Source of the DNA: Candidatus Blackburnbacteria bacterium RIFCSPLOWO2_01_FULL_40_20
GTDB lineage: Bacteria; Patescibacteriota; Microgenomatia; UBA8517; UBA10165
NCBI GenBank assembly: GCA_001816475.1
Contig: MHCC01000025.1
Span: 1-52,075 of the forward strand
Length of the DNA stretch: 52,075 bases
Direction: 5' to 3'
The position numbers and the translations under genes are program-made. Within the stretch, counting starts at the first letter, position 1. Every line of letters begins with the position of its first letter. Below are positions 24,639 through 31,581 of the stretch, in pieces. The notes under the pieces are model-generated. The model ran no database searches, had not been told where the DNA came from, and saw nothing but the letters and a program-made list of their open reading frames with translations.

Positions 24639-24986
24639 TCAAGGGATAAGTGCCGAAATATGTAAGTGTTCCTCAATTTTCTCGATTCTTTTTCGTAATT
24701 CCAAATACTCCACATCAGAAAAATTAATCACTGTGTTAATATTTTTTCTGATTTTCACAATATCTTTTTTAACTGTTTGTATATCCCTTTTAACTGGCTC
24801 AAGCTCTTCCTTAACAATTTTTCTCGTCTCTTCTTGTACAATCTTTCTTGTTTCAGTCTGAATTATTGCCATTATTTCTTCACGAACAATTTTTCGAGTT
24901 TCTTCCTGTATAACTTTCTTTGTTTCAGATTGGACTTCAGACTTTACAATTTTTTGGATTTGTTGAAGATCGTTCTTTGTTAACAT
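24639..24986 (-). CDS. coiled-coil protein with heptad-like repeats, 3' end altered by IS
   Basis: 115 residues, almost all helix: repeated 11-12-residue units of the ETRKIVQEE / ETRKIVREE type, then KRDIQTVKKDIVKIRKNIN and a C-terminal KRIEKIEEHL. The family is common in CPR genomes, function unknown. The last four codons (ALIP, stop) come from the IS end. Joined to the left flank without the IS, the reading would be HISS and stop, so the loss is trivial and the protein probably still works. Start preceded by TAAATT nine bases upstream. Confidence 0.75.
   Translation of the reverse strand: MLTKNDLQQIQKIVKSEVQSETKKVIQEETRKIVREEIMAIIQTETRKIVQEETRKIVKEELEPVKRDIQTVKKDIVKIRKNINTVINFSDVEYLELRKRIEKIEEHLHISALIP
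24655..24662. repeat. 8-bp target-site duplication, right copy
   Basis: GAAATATG, matching 22234-22241. Confidence 0.85.
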
Positions 24987-25127
24987 TATGAAGTCAATTT
25001 ACACACAAAGGGTAATTTATTACAAGAAAACAAACTGTATCAAATAGACACCCTTCTTTGTAAACTCAAAGAGCTGTTTAGCCTTAATTATGGGAAAAAA
25101 CATGAGTGTGAGGTATAATAAGTATAT

Positions 25128-25198
25128 AGGGGTGTCGTTCAGTGGTAGGACAGCGGTCTCCAAAACCGCTAACAAGTGTTCGATTCACTTCACCCCTG
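25128..25198 (+). tRNA. tRNA-Trp(CCA)
   Basis: Acceptor AGGGGTG/CACCCCT, anticodon stem GCGGT/ACCGC with loop CTCCAAA, T arm AAGTG-TTCGATT-CACTT, discriminator G as expected for Trp. No encoded CCA. TATAAT at 25114-25119 is its -10 box. Confidence 0.96.
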
Positions 25199-25202
25199 CA
25201 AA

Positions 25203-25717
25203 ATGATAAGCAATATTCAAGAAACTTCTACTTACAAAGAGCAACTTATCACCCGTACTTGGATTCAAACTGACTCACTAGAAGGAATGTCCCCGATTAC
25301 TCAAGTTTACGCAATTTGTTTCAACGAAAAACACGAAATATTAGTTTGTAGAGAAGATTCAAACAAACCTTGGATACTTCCCGGAGGTCATCCTGAAAAT
25401 AATGAATCGGTTGAAGAAACCTTGATTCGCGAACTCCAGGAGGAAACAGACGTACTAGTCAAAAATATAAAATACTAGGAGCACAAAGAGTCGATAATCC
25501 CGACAACCCTAACAAGAATGAAGGAAATAGGTTTTATCAAGTTAGAATCGTGTGTAAATTAGAAAAGCTTCTGCCGCAAACAATCGACCCGGCAAGCGGG
25601 ATTATTTGGGAACGGAAATTTGTTCCAGCCGACAAGATAACAGAATTTGTTAAATGGGGATTAATCGGAGAAAGAATGTTTGCAGACGCACTTGGTAAAC
25701 TTGAACAATCAAGCTGA
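25203..25717 (+). pseudogene. Nudix hydrolase, frameshifted
   Basis: The first frame (ATG 25203, four bases after tRNA-Trp) reads to TAG at 25476-25478 and contains the Nudix box: GGHPENNESVEETLIRELQEET. Shifting frame by one base at that point continues without a break as LGAQRVDNPDNPNKNEG and onward to TGA at 25715-25717, giving a normal-length Nudix protein. A single lost base at the TACTAG stop (from TAC-CTA-GGA) explains it. Either a recent pseudogene or an assembly error. The intact enzyme would hydrolyse a nucleoside diphosphate derivative. Confidence 0.8.
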
Positions 25718-25730
25718 ATCACTGATCCAC

Positions 25731-25830
25731 TTTGATAATTGCGTAGTGCAGCGAAGCATATTACAAGCTTTGCTTATACCTTTGTCCAAATTTAGCCTCA
25801 GTTCGACGTCAGACGTGGATTGTTGTTTAC
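25731..25830. repeat. AAATTTAGCCTCAGTTC repeat (family C), copy 1
   Basis: GATCCACTTTGATA at the left, core AAATTTAGCCTCAGTTC then GACGTCAGACGTGG at 25788-25818. Shared with 28000-28072 and 31582-31650. Confidence 0.7.
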
Positions 25831-25853
25831 CTCCAACGTCTAAGCACCTCAAC

Positions 25854-26249
25854 CTAAACCTTGCTTGAGGCAAGACTGCTCAGTTTTTTGTCAAACGTAA
25901 AAAGCTTAACATTTTCAAGTTTTGTCCTTGCCAGTAAAAATGAATCCACAAAGCTAATGTTGTTTACTCCATAAATTCCAATAGCTTCACTAAATACCTC
26001 TCTTGATTCGAGAGTTACATGTGGTGTGGCAATAACTGCTTCCAGTTTTTCAATGATTTCTTGTTTTTGAAGTAAATAATACTTTTCCAGGATGTAGTTA
26101 ATTTCAAATAATATGATTTGAGGGACAAGAATTCTTACCTTTCCTTTTTCAGCTTTTTTTAACAATTTCTCAATCTCATCTGCCTGCTTGGGGATATCAT
26201 CTAGAAACAATCTTAAAAACCCATTTGTATCGATAATTACCGATTTCAT
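25854..26249 (-). CDS. PIN-domain toxin (VapC-like)
   Basis: 131 residues: VIIDTNGFLRLFLDD (first Asp), LVPQIILFEINYIL (Glu), ISFVDSFLLARTKLENVKLFTFDKKL (later Asp residues), the full PIN site. Four-base overlap with the upstream AbrB-type antitoxin (ATGA). Its 3' end abuts the family C repeat. Confidence 0.9.
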   Translation of the reverse strand: MKSVIIDTNGFLRLFLDDIPKQADEIEKLLKKAEKGKVRILVPQIILFEINYILEKYYLLQKQEIIEKLEAVIATPHVTLESREVFSEAIGIYGVNNISFVDSFLLARTKLENVKLFTFDKKLSSLASSKV

Positions 26250-26509
26250 TTTGTTCTCTTGATTTTCTTGGAATACTCATCGACCACAGATTTCGCAAAA
26301 AGATCATGAATTTCGTCGTTAGTTAACGGTCTTTTATTTGTTTTTAGTGAGCCACGAAGTTCTAATATGTCCTTTACTGGCTCCACAATTAGCTTACCAT
26401 TTTGTTCAGTTACAAAAGCTTTGCCCTTCTTGTTTAGCCCCAGCTTATCTCTTAGTTTTGTTGGAATACTAATTTGTCCTTGTGAAGTAATCGAGACCGT
26501 GTACGTCAT
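26246..26509 (-). CDS. AbrB/MazE-type antitoxin
   Basis: 87 residues. VSITSQGQISIPTKLRDKLGL is the swapped-hairpin AbrB fold; a C-terminal charged half (TNDEIHDLFAKSVVDEYSKK) should bind the PIN toxin. TATACT (26521-26516, minus) lies six bases before the ATG, so the mRNA is likely leaderless. Confidence 0.9.
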   Translation of the reverse strand: MTYTVSITSQGQISIPTKLRDKLGLNKKGKAFVTEQNGKLIVEPVKDILELRGSLKTNKRPLTNDEIHDLFAKSVVDEYSKKIKRTK

Positions 26510-26647
26510 GCATTAAGTATATCATATTCCATTACTTTTGTCATTTTGCATTAAATCTTAACATGAATAATGCAACACAGTCTCCCCCGATGTGAACTTG
26601 AACTTCTCCCACACGACTCAGTAAGGTTTGTTATATAATACTTACTG

Positions 26648-27187
26648 ATGGTCACAATTGTTTTTGAAGCCCACGGGACAACTTTTGACAACGAAGAGCA
26701 TCTGTCTTCCGGCCACTACGACATTGAACTATCCCCTCTCGGAGTCAAACAATCAAAAGAACTTGGGCAGCGCTACAGCGTGGATTCGTTTGATGCGATT
26801 TTTACATCAGACTTGAAGCGCGCACTTACAACTGCCGAAATTGCCTTTGGGAATAAATTCCCGATTATCAAAGATCCACGACTTAGAGAATGTGATTATG
26901 GGGATTTGACTCAACACCCAAGTGAGGAAGTTGACATGGAAAAAATTGAAAGAATTCGCGAGCCGTTTCCAAACGGTGAAAGCTATGAACAGACAACAAC
27001 ACGCGTAAAAAGCTTCCTAATTGATTTGTTAAAAAATTATGACGGCAAGCGCGTTTTGATAATTGGCCACAGAGCAACCCAATACGGGATTGAAAACGTA
27101 ATTAACAATAAACCGCTCGAAGAATTAGTTGCCACTCCCTTCAAATGGCAACCCTGCTGGACCTACCAGCTATCAGAAATAAAATAA
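26648..27187 (+). CDS. histidine-phosphatase-superfamily protein with AHG in place of RHG
   Basis: 179 residues. The fold markers are present: HLSSGHYDIELSPLGVKQSKELG, FTSDLKRALTTAE, LRECDYGDLTQ and GHRATQYGIE (second catalytic His). The first motif reads FEAHGTT: the nucleophile His is kept but the phosphate-binding Arg is Ala. It may be a subfamily with another substrate or weak activity. TATAAT lies eight bases before the ATG. Confidence 0.85.
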   Translation: MVTIVFEAHGTTFDNEEHLSSGHYDIELSPLGVKQSKELGQRYSVDSFDAIFTSDLKRALTTAEIAFGNKFPIIKDPRLRECDYGDLTQHPSEEVDMEKIERIREPFPNGESYEQTTTRVKSFLIDLLKNYDGKRVLIIGHRATQYGIENVINNKPLEELVATPFKWQPCWTYQLSEIK

Positions 27188-27204
27188 GCCTCATCCTTTA
27201 AGCC

Positions 27205-27239
27205 TTGACATATGTACATTTGAGTGTATACTTAAATGT
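27205..27239 (+). promoter_or_regulatory. promoter and palindromic operator of a toxin-antitoxin module
   Basis: TTGACA (27205-27210), 16 bases, TATACT (27227-27232). A near-perfect inverted repeat ACATTT.AGTGTATACT.AAATGT (27216-27239) covers the -10 box, a likely autorepression site. Confidence 0.7.
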
Positions 27240-27240
27240 A

Positions 27241-27344
27241 GAACGTACCCAAAACCCAGTTGACTCTTTTGTCACATCTACGAGTATTTGGGATTAAAAA
27301 TGTGGCCACTTTACTTGCGAACATGTAAGGGTTTTGAAACGTTC
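27241..27344 (+). promoter_or_regulatory. structured leader RNA of the antitoxin mRNA
   Basis: The roughly 110-base leader is closed by a long-range stem: GAACGT (27241-27246) with ACGTTC (27339-27344), and CAAAACCC (27250-27257) with GGGTTTTG (27329-27336). Inside is GTGGCCAC and other short stems. The 3' strand ends seven bases before the antitoxin ATG, where a ribosome would bind. A cis-regulatory RNA is the simplest reading; no known class recognised. Confidence 0.5.
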
Positions 27345-27351
27345 CAAGCAT

Positions 27352-27621
27352 ATGGATTATATTACAACAACTGAACTTAGAACCAAATCAAAAGAACTTG
27401 TTAAGGAGTTAGAAAACGGCAATTCAGTTCCCTTAGTCCACAGATCCAAAGTTGTTGGAGAAATCAGGCCAAGAATCGCAGCAAAGCCACTAACAGAAGC
27501 GGACATCAACGAAATTTTAAGAATAGGCGAAAAGCTTAATTTGCCCAAGCTTTCCCACAAAGAACGCGAAAAAATATACAGGAAACACTTAATGAAAAAA
27601 TATGGCAAGGGTCTTTCTTGA
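27352..27621 (+). CDS. Phd/YefM-like antitoxin
   Basis: 89 residues from ATG 27352. ITTTELRTKSKELVKELENG then VPLVHRSKVVGEIRPR matches the Phd/YefM N-domain. A basic C-terminus follows. Overlaps the PIN toxin by 20 bases. A start at 27334 is possible but lies within the leader stem. Confidence 0.82.
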   Translation: MDYITTTELRTKSKELVKELENGNSVPLVHRSKVVGEIRPRIAAKPLTEADINEILRIGEKLNLPKLSHKEREKIYRKHLMKKYGKGLS

Positions 27622-27976
27622 TACCAATTATTTTATCGACGCGATTCACAGAAAGCCTGAAACGAAAATTTTAGACTCGCTAAAAGATCACATCGTTTGT
27701 GCTTCCCCCCTCTCTTTTCACATTTACTGTTACATATTCAAAATCAAAATTCCTAACAAATTGGCAAGTGCCCAAGTAAAAAAGTTCCTTCTTGTTGATT
27801 TTTCTGAAAATATTCTTGTCAAAGCTGCAAGCGGACCAACGAAAGACTTTGAAGATAACGTCCAGCTCCATTCATCGGCCGAAGGAGAATGCGATTTACT
27901 TTTAACGACCGACAGGAAGTTACTTAACCTTAAATTTTTTGGCAAAGCCAAAATTATACAAAGCCTAGAACGATAG
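27602..27976 (+). CDS. PIN-domain toxin (VapC-like)
   Basis: 124 residues: VFLDTNYFIDAI with the first Asp, then FEDNVQLHSSAEGECDLLLTTDRKLL with the later acidic residues. The middle is shorter and more divergent than in the other two PIN proteins here. Overlaps its antitoxin. The family C repeat follows within 25 bases. Confidence 0.82.
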   Translation: MARVFLDTNYFIDAIHRKPETKILDSLKDHIVCASPLSFHIYCYIFKIKIPNKLASAQVKKFLLVDFSENILVKAASGPTKDFEDNVQLHSSAEGECDLLLTTDRKLLNLKFFGKAKIIQSLER

Positions 27977-27999
27977 TAAACTAGCAGCCTTACACTATT

Positions 28000-28072
28000 G
28001 ATACACTTTGATACTTTGTTTAAATTTAGCCTCAGTTCTACGTCGGACATAGGTTTCTAGACGTAGGGTTAA
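28000..28072. repeat. AAATTTAGCCTCAGTTC repeat (family C), copy 2
   Basis: GATACACTTTGATAC, then core AAATTTAGCCTCAGTTCTAC at 28022, then a CTACGTC/GACGTAG hairpin. Lies between the convergent PIN and cupin genes. Confidence 0.7.
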
Positions 28073-28533
28073 ACACTTCTCGTTTTGATATATTCCAAAA
28101 ATTCATCGTAATTCCTTATGTAATCACTTTCTTTATACTCATCACTCGCCACAACTAACATAATGCACCCATCAGAAAAATTAGTCATCTCATGCCAAAG
28201 TTTCGGCCCAAGTCTGATCCCTCGCCTTACTGTATCCATAATTATCACTTGCTGATTTTCTCCATCATCAAACATCAACTCAAAAGAACCTGAAACACAA
28301 AAAATAACCTGTTCCAACTCTTTGTGGGCATGTTTTCCACGTAGCGCTTCTGGCCTGTGAATTTCGTTTGTAACAAAAAAGCGCAGGATGGGAAAAGAAA
28401 CTTGTTTGCCAACCTGGCAAATATTCAAAACCCCATCGGGCTGGTCTCCAATAACCGTTAAGTCGACAACGCCTGAGTTCATAACAACAAGTTCAGGCAC
28501 TCCTTTTGAAGCTCTGTAAATTTCCTTAAACAT
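28069..28533 (-). CDS. FdtA/WxcM-like cupin, sugar 3,4-ketoisomerase family
   Basis: 154 residues. RGKHAHKELEQVIFCVSGSFEL is the cupin motif of dTDP-4-keto-6-deoxyhexose 3,4-ketoisomerases, followed by GIRLGPKLWHEM. Probably makes a deoxy-keto sugar for the surface glycan; gmd nearby supplies another nucleotide sugar. The exact isomer cannot be told. Confidence 0.85.
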   Translation of the reverse strand: MFKEIYRASKGVPELVVMNSGVVDLTVIGDQPDGVLNICQVGKQVSFPILRFFVTNEIHRPEALRGKHAHKELEQVIFCVSGSFELMFDDGENQQVIIMDTVRRGIRLGPKLWHEMTNFSDGCIMLVVASDEYKESDYIRNYDEFLEYIKTRSV

Positions 28534-28566
28534 TTCTCAACAACTAATCGGGAATTATAGCAGATA

Positions 28567-29088
28567 TTATTTCACTTCTTTCTTAAACTCCTTCATCAAT
28601 TTTTGAAGCTTTGGATCGATAACTATTCGGCAATACAAGGATTCTCGATTTCTTGAGTAGTAGTTCTCGTGATACGCTTCTGCAGGGTAAAAGGCAGTGA
28701 ACAAAGTGATTTCCGTAACAATCGGGTCGGCAAAATCTTTTTGTGCTTCTTTTTTAGATTTTTCGGCGATTTCTCTTTGTTTTTCTGTCTCGTAAAAAAT
28801 TGCAGATCTGTATTGGGTTCCAATATCCGTACCTTGGCAATTTAATGTTGTCGGATCGTGCAACTTCCAAAATACTTCAAGCAGTTTTTCAAAATTAATA
28901 ATTTTAGGATCGAACGTTATTTGAATCGATTCGGCGTGTACTGTCATCCCATTTGATACTTCCTCGTAAGTCGGACTTGTTTTTGTTCCTCCTGAGTAGC
29001 CCGGAATTACTGAAATAACACCTCGAAGCCGCTTAAAAACAGCTCCAGTACACCAAAAACAACCGCCAGCTAAAGTCACTTTTTCCAT
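28567..29088 (-). CDS. msrA: peptide-methionine (S)-S-oxide reductase
   Basis: 173 residues. GGCFWCTGAVF holds the catalytic Cys; GYSGG, YHENYYSRN and the charged C-terminus agree with MsrA. Repairs oxidised methionine. No MsrB in view. Confidence 0.96.
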   Translation of the reverse strand: MEKVTLAGGCFWCTGAVFKRLRGVISVIPGYSGGTKTSPTYEEVSNGMTVHAESIQITFDPKIINFEKLLEVFWKLHDPTTLNCQGTDIGTQYRSAIFYETEKQREIAEKSKKEAQKDFADPIVTEITLFTAFYPAEAYHENYYSRNRESLYCRIVIDPKLQKLMKEFKKEVK

Positions 29089-29153
29089 ACCTATATTTTA
29101 CCACCTTGAAGCTACTTTTAGCCTTGCAGGCTTGTGCTACAATGTCCCAAGAT

Positions 29154-29627
29154 ATGCAAAAATTCGGATCAGATAAATCTAATATTGCTTTAATCGGCGG
29201 AGTTTTACTTGTAGTCCTTGCATCTTTTTTACTTATCAACAAGTCCGAGCCCACTTTAACTCCAACCCCATCCCCAATCCAAGAATCGACTAATATCCCC
29301 CAACCTCAAGTTGGCATCAGAACCTATACAGTGGTCAAAGGCGACACGCTAAAGGAAGTCGCCGAGGTATACGGCATAAGCTTAGATACTATTAAGTGGG
29401 CCAACAATTTAACTTCTGAAAAATTAACTCCAGGCCTTACCTTGCAAATTCTCCCAGTTGATGGAGTAACCCATACAGCAGTTGAAGGAAACACGATTGA
29501 ATCGATTGCCAAAAAATACAATGTTGACCCACAAAAAATCGTAGATTTTCCCGGCAACTCATTTGCCGACTCTCAATATTCTCTTACTCCAGGTTCAGTA
29601 ATTATAGTCCCCGACGGGACAAAGTAA
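29154..29627 (+). CDS. TM-anchored protein with two LysM domains
   Basis: 157 residues from ATG 29154. N-terminal anchor helix (about residues 11-29), Pro/Thr linker, then two LysM domains: YTVVKGDTLKEVAEVYGIS...LTPGLTLQILP and HTAVEGNTIESIAKKYNVD...LTPGSVIIVPDG. Binds peptidoglycan outside the membrane. TACAAT at 29138-29143 is a likely -10 box, excluding the upstream ATG at 29142. Confidence 0.88.
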   Translation: MQKFGSDKSNIALIGGVLLVVLASFLLINKSEPTLTPTPSPIQESTNIPQPQVGIRTYTVVKGDTLKEVAEVYGISLDTIKWANNLTSEKLTPGLTLQILPVDGVTHTAVEGNTIESIAKKYNVDPQKIVDFPGNSFADSQYSLTPGSVIIVPDGTK

Positions 29628-29642
29628 TTTATAGCCGTTGAG

Positions 29643-29984
29643 TTAAACCTCTTTGAAGTTAAACTCAACAATCTTTTCCTCAACAAAAACTTGTCTTAAT
29701 ATCCCCTCTACTTTATCTTTTTCCAAAGGAACACAAGTCATCAAATCAACATGCAGTACGTTTAGCTCCGGCCAGGTATGTAAAACTAAGTGAGATTGGG
29801 AAAGAATGTAAGCCAAGGTTATCCCTTGCGGCGTAAACTCAAAATGGTTTTGGCCAACAACAGTCAAGCCTAATTTTTCAATAATCGCGTCCCCTTTTTC
29901 TTTAAGGCGCGACAGATTTTCAGGAAAATTTTTATCAAGTTTGATTAAGGCGGCAAATTGGTTAATTATTAGTGTAGATGTCAT
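29643..29984 (-). CDS. speD: S-adenosylmethionine decarboxylase-like protein
   Basis: 113 residues. The signature is LSQSHLVLHTWPEL: the Ser that becomes the pyruvoyl group, the catalytic His and HTxPE are present, but the Glu that normally precedes the cleaved Ser is Gln. Later DLMTCVP carries the second catalytic Cys. It would give decarboxylated AdoMet for aminopropyl transfer. A strong AAAGGAGG site precedes the ATG, inside the end of the partner gene. Family call good; processing at Gln-Ser is untested. Confidence 0.85.
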   Translation of the reverse strand: MTSTLIINQFAALIKLDKNFPENLSRLKEKGDAIIEKLGLTVVGQNHFEFTPQGITLAYILSQSHLVLHTWPELNVLHVDLMTCVPLEKDKVEGILRQVFVEEKIVEFNFKEV

Positions 29985-30870
29985 CTCTTGTTCCTCCTTT
30001 GACTAACGGCTTTGTTTTTGGCGTAATGTCGCAAACAAACAAAGTGCTTGTACTGCCAATCGACTCTGCCCCCTCATACCTGTTGAACTTATCAAAAACC
30101 CACCGTAGCATCAATCCCGAATCAACAATCGCTTGATAAATCGGCAAAAACCTTTCTTTTGCCCGGTCGCTATTGCCAAAACAAAAATAAATTCTTGCAG
30201 CTTCATTTTGCTTATCAAGTGCATCAATCGCCCGCGACAAAAACAGTCTTACACCTTCTGTCGTATAGGGCGGATCTGTAAAAACTACATCAAACCTGCC
30301 TTTATAGCGGGCCGGTAAGTCGTTTCGTGCATCATACAAATCTGCAAAAATTGTTTTACCGAAGTCTTTCCCCACAGCTTTTATTGTTTCAAGTTGCCTT
30401 TTATCAATATCAAGTGCTTGAACAAGTATGGGCTCTCCCACTACATTAACGGCCGCCAACATCAAGTCGTCATCCCCCAAAAACAAAAGTCTCTTGTCGC
30501 GTATGTCTTCAAAAAAATTCATCAAAGCAACACGTTTTGCTGTTGTTTCAAGGGTTGCCATGAACTGATCATATTCCCGTTTGGGTTCCGGTCTATTGTA
30601 CTTTTGAAGCGCTGATGTAATTTTTACCACATCACCAGGAACGCAAAACAGTTCTTCTTCGGTTTTGTAGTTTGCGTCAAATTCAACTTGAATATTCGCC
30701 AGACGTGGTAAAACCAAACTTAACACGTTTTTTGAAATCCCCGTTTTTTCTTCGAGCGCATCTTTTTTCCCCTGTTTTATAATGAACAAAAGATCCAGAA
30801 TTTTCTTGACCGGCAAGCCTGTATTTTGCGAGATATCAAGCAATTTTCTATAGTTCAAGTTATTCATCAT
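29962..30870 (-). CDS. bpsA: branched-chain polyamine synthase-like aminopropyltransferase (BpsA family)
   Basis: 302 residues. An N-terminal winged-helix-like region (about 1-95), then a Rossmann methyltransferase-like core with GDDDLM and TDPPYTTEG, the substrate motifs of BpsA (DUF43). BpsA in thermophiles transfers aminopropyl groups from decarboxylated AdoMet to spermidine. It overlaps speD by 23 bases, so the pair forms a donor-plus-transferase unit. The actual polyamine product in this organism is unknown. Confidence 0.85.
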   Translation of the reverse strand: MMNNLNYRKLLDISQNTGLPVKKILDLLFIIKQGKKDALEEKTGISKNVLSLVLPRLANIQVEFDANYKTEEELFCVPGDVVKITSALQKYNRPEPKREYDQFMATLETTAKRVALMNFFEDIRDKRLLFLGDDDLMLAAVNVVGEPILVQALDIDKRQLETIKAVGKDFGKTIFADLYDARNDLPARYKGRFDVVFTDPPYTTEGVRLFLSRAIDALDKQNEAARIYFCFGNSDRAKERFLPIYQAIVDSGLMLRWVFDKFNRYEGAESIGSTSTLFVCDITPKTKPLVKGGTRDDIYTNN

Positions 30871-30938
30871 TCCTTAATTTTACTTGATTTGATAAATTAT
30901 AGCCAATTTTGCTTTGTTCTCACCAAGAGGCTATGGGC

Positions 30939-30967
30939 TTGCATTAAACATTGAACTGGTGTACAAT
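30939..30967 (+). promoter_or_regulatory. promoter of the GC-rich 31147 gene
   Basis: TTGCAT, exactly 17 bases, TACAAT. Predicted start near 30974 coincides with the base of the first leader stem. Confidence 0.65.
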
Positions 30968-30973
30968 ACTTTT

Positions 30974-31138
30974 AACAAGAGCAGTGGTTAACTTAGGAGC
31001 TATCTGCTAGAAGCTTGTTGTTCTCCATTGTACTTCTTGTGTGCTCTTTTAAACCTATTCCGCCATCTCCTTTCTAGGTAGTTTGTTGCGCGCACGAGAC
31101 GTACGTAACAATCCGCCTAGAAAGGTGGAACGAGGAGG
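30974..31138 (+). promoter_or_regulatory. structured 5' leader
   Basis: Stem 1: AACAAG+AGCAG (30974-30984) with CTGCT (31004-31008) and CTTGTT (31014-31019). Stem 2: CCTTTCTAGG (31069-31078) with CCTAGAAAGG (31116-31125), nested around TTGTT/AACAA (31083-31087, 31107-31111). GAGGAGG at 31132-31138 is the ribosome site. This 276-base gap holds no other gene. Confidence 0.6.
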
Positions 31139-31146
31139 AACCCCCT

Positions 31147-31440
31147 GTGAGTAGCGCTTTATCTGGTATGGGTCAGATTGGATCGTGGGGTCGGAGCCAA
31201 ATCCCTGCAAGGCAACAGCACAACGGCACTTCGGCCTTCCAGGCATTAAGGGTGGTCAATGCAGTGCAGCCCTACTTGGGCAGCAATGCATCGATAAATC
31301 CCGACAATGTCCGGGTCGTAAGAGTTGCAAGGGAACTCGGCGTCCCGCGCGGCGATCTGGTCCAGGGACTCCAGGACTTGGTGGCGGCTGGCCAGTTCGT
31401 CAAGGACGGCAGCAGCTATCGTCCATTGTCTAACCGGTAA
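31147..31440 (+). CDS. GC-rich small protein, winged-helix-like C-terminus
   Basis: 97 residues from a GTG with GAGGAGG nine bases upstream. Base composition and codon use (many GGC, GTC, CTC, CAG) differ sharply from all neighbours, suggesting transfer from a GC-rich source. The N-terminus is Gly/Ser/Gln-rich and probably flexible; VRVARELGVPRGDLVQGLQDLVAAGQFVKDGSSYRPL reads as a winged-helix (helix-turn-helix plus wing). DNA or RNA binding is a guess from that. Flanked by a structured leader and a large terminator hairpin. Confidence 0.7.
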   Translation: MSSALSGMGQIGSWGRSQIPARQQHNGTSAFQALRVVNAVQPYLGSNASINPDNVRVVRVARELGVPRGDLVQGLQDLVAAGQFVKDGSSYRPLSNR

Positions 31441-31477
31441 CAAGTTTCGCGTCTCACAAGTGGGGTGGTGCGGCGGA

Positions 31478-31566
31478 GGCAGCAGGAAGAATTACAAAGA
31501 ACTCATTGTCACGAGGGCGTGGCTATTGTGTTTTATGTTTTCTCTTCCTGCTGCCGGGGTTTTTCT
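31478..31566 (+). terminator. large hairpin with T tract after the GC-rich gene
   Basis: Perfect 13-bp inverted repeat GGCAGCAGGAAGA (31478-31490) / TCTTCCTGCTGCC (31543-31555) with a 52-base loop, followed by GGGGTTTTTCTT. Works as a terminator; the long loop could have another role. Confidence 0.6.
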
Positions 31567-31581
31567 TCTACCAAGCAAACT

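Larger units (their letters stand above)
22242..24654. mobile_element. complete IS1595-type element with passenger genes, 2413 bp
   Basis: The ends are inverted repeats: GCAC-Y-TATCCCTTGAC plus a further GTAA, 21 of 26 bases matching between 22242 rightward and 24654 leftward. They are flanked by the perfect 8-bp direct repeat GAAATATG, the duplication length known for IS1595. Inside are a minus-strand IS1595/ISXO2-type transposase and four plus-strand frames: HNH nuclease, two small ORFs and a retropepsin-like protein. Removing the element rebuilds a natural end of the coiled-coil gene on its right, supporting recent insertion. Confidence 0.88.

Noticed and set aside
31478-31566. The 13-bp inverted repeat as ends of a tiny mobile element
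   Set aside because: Only 52 bases lie between the arms, no target duplication flanks them, and a T tract follows directly, so a terminator is simpler.
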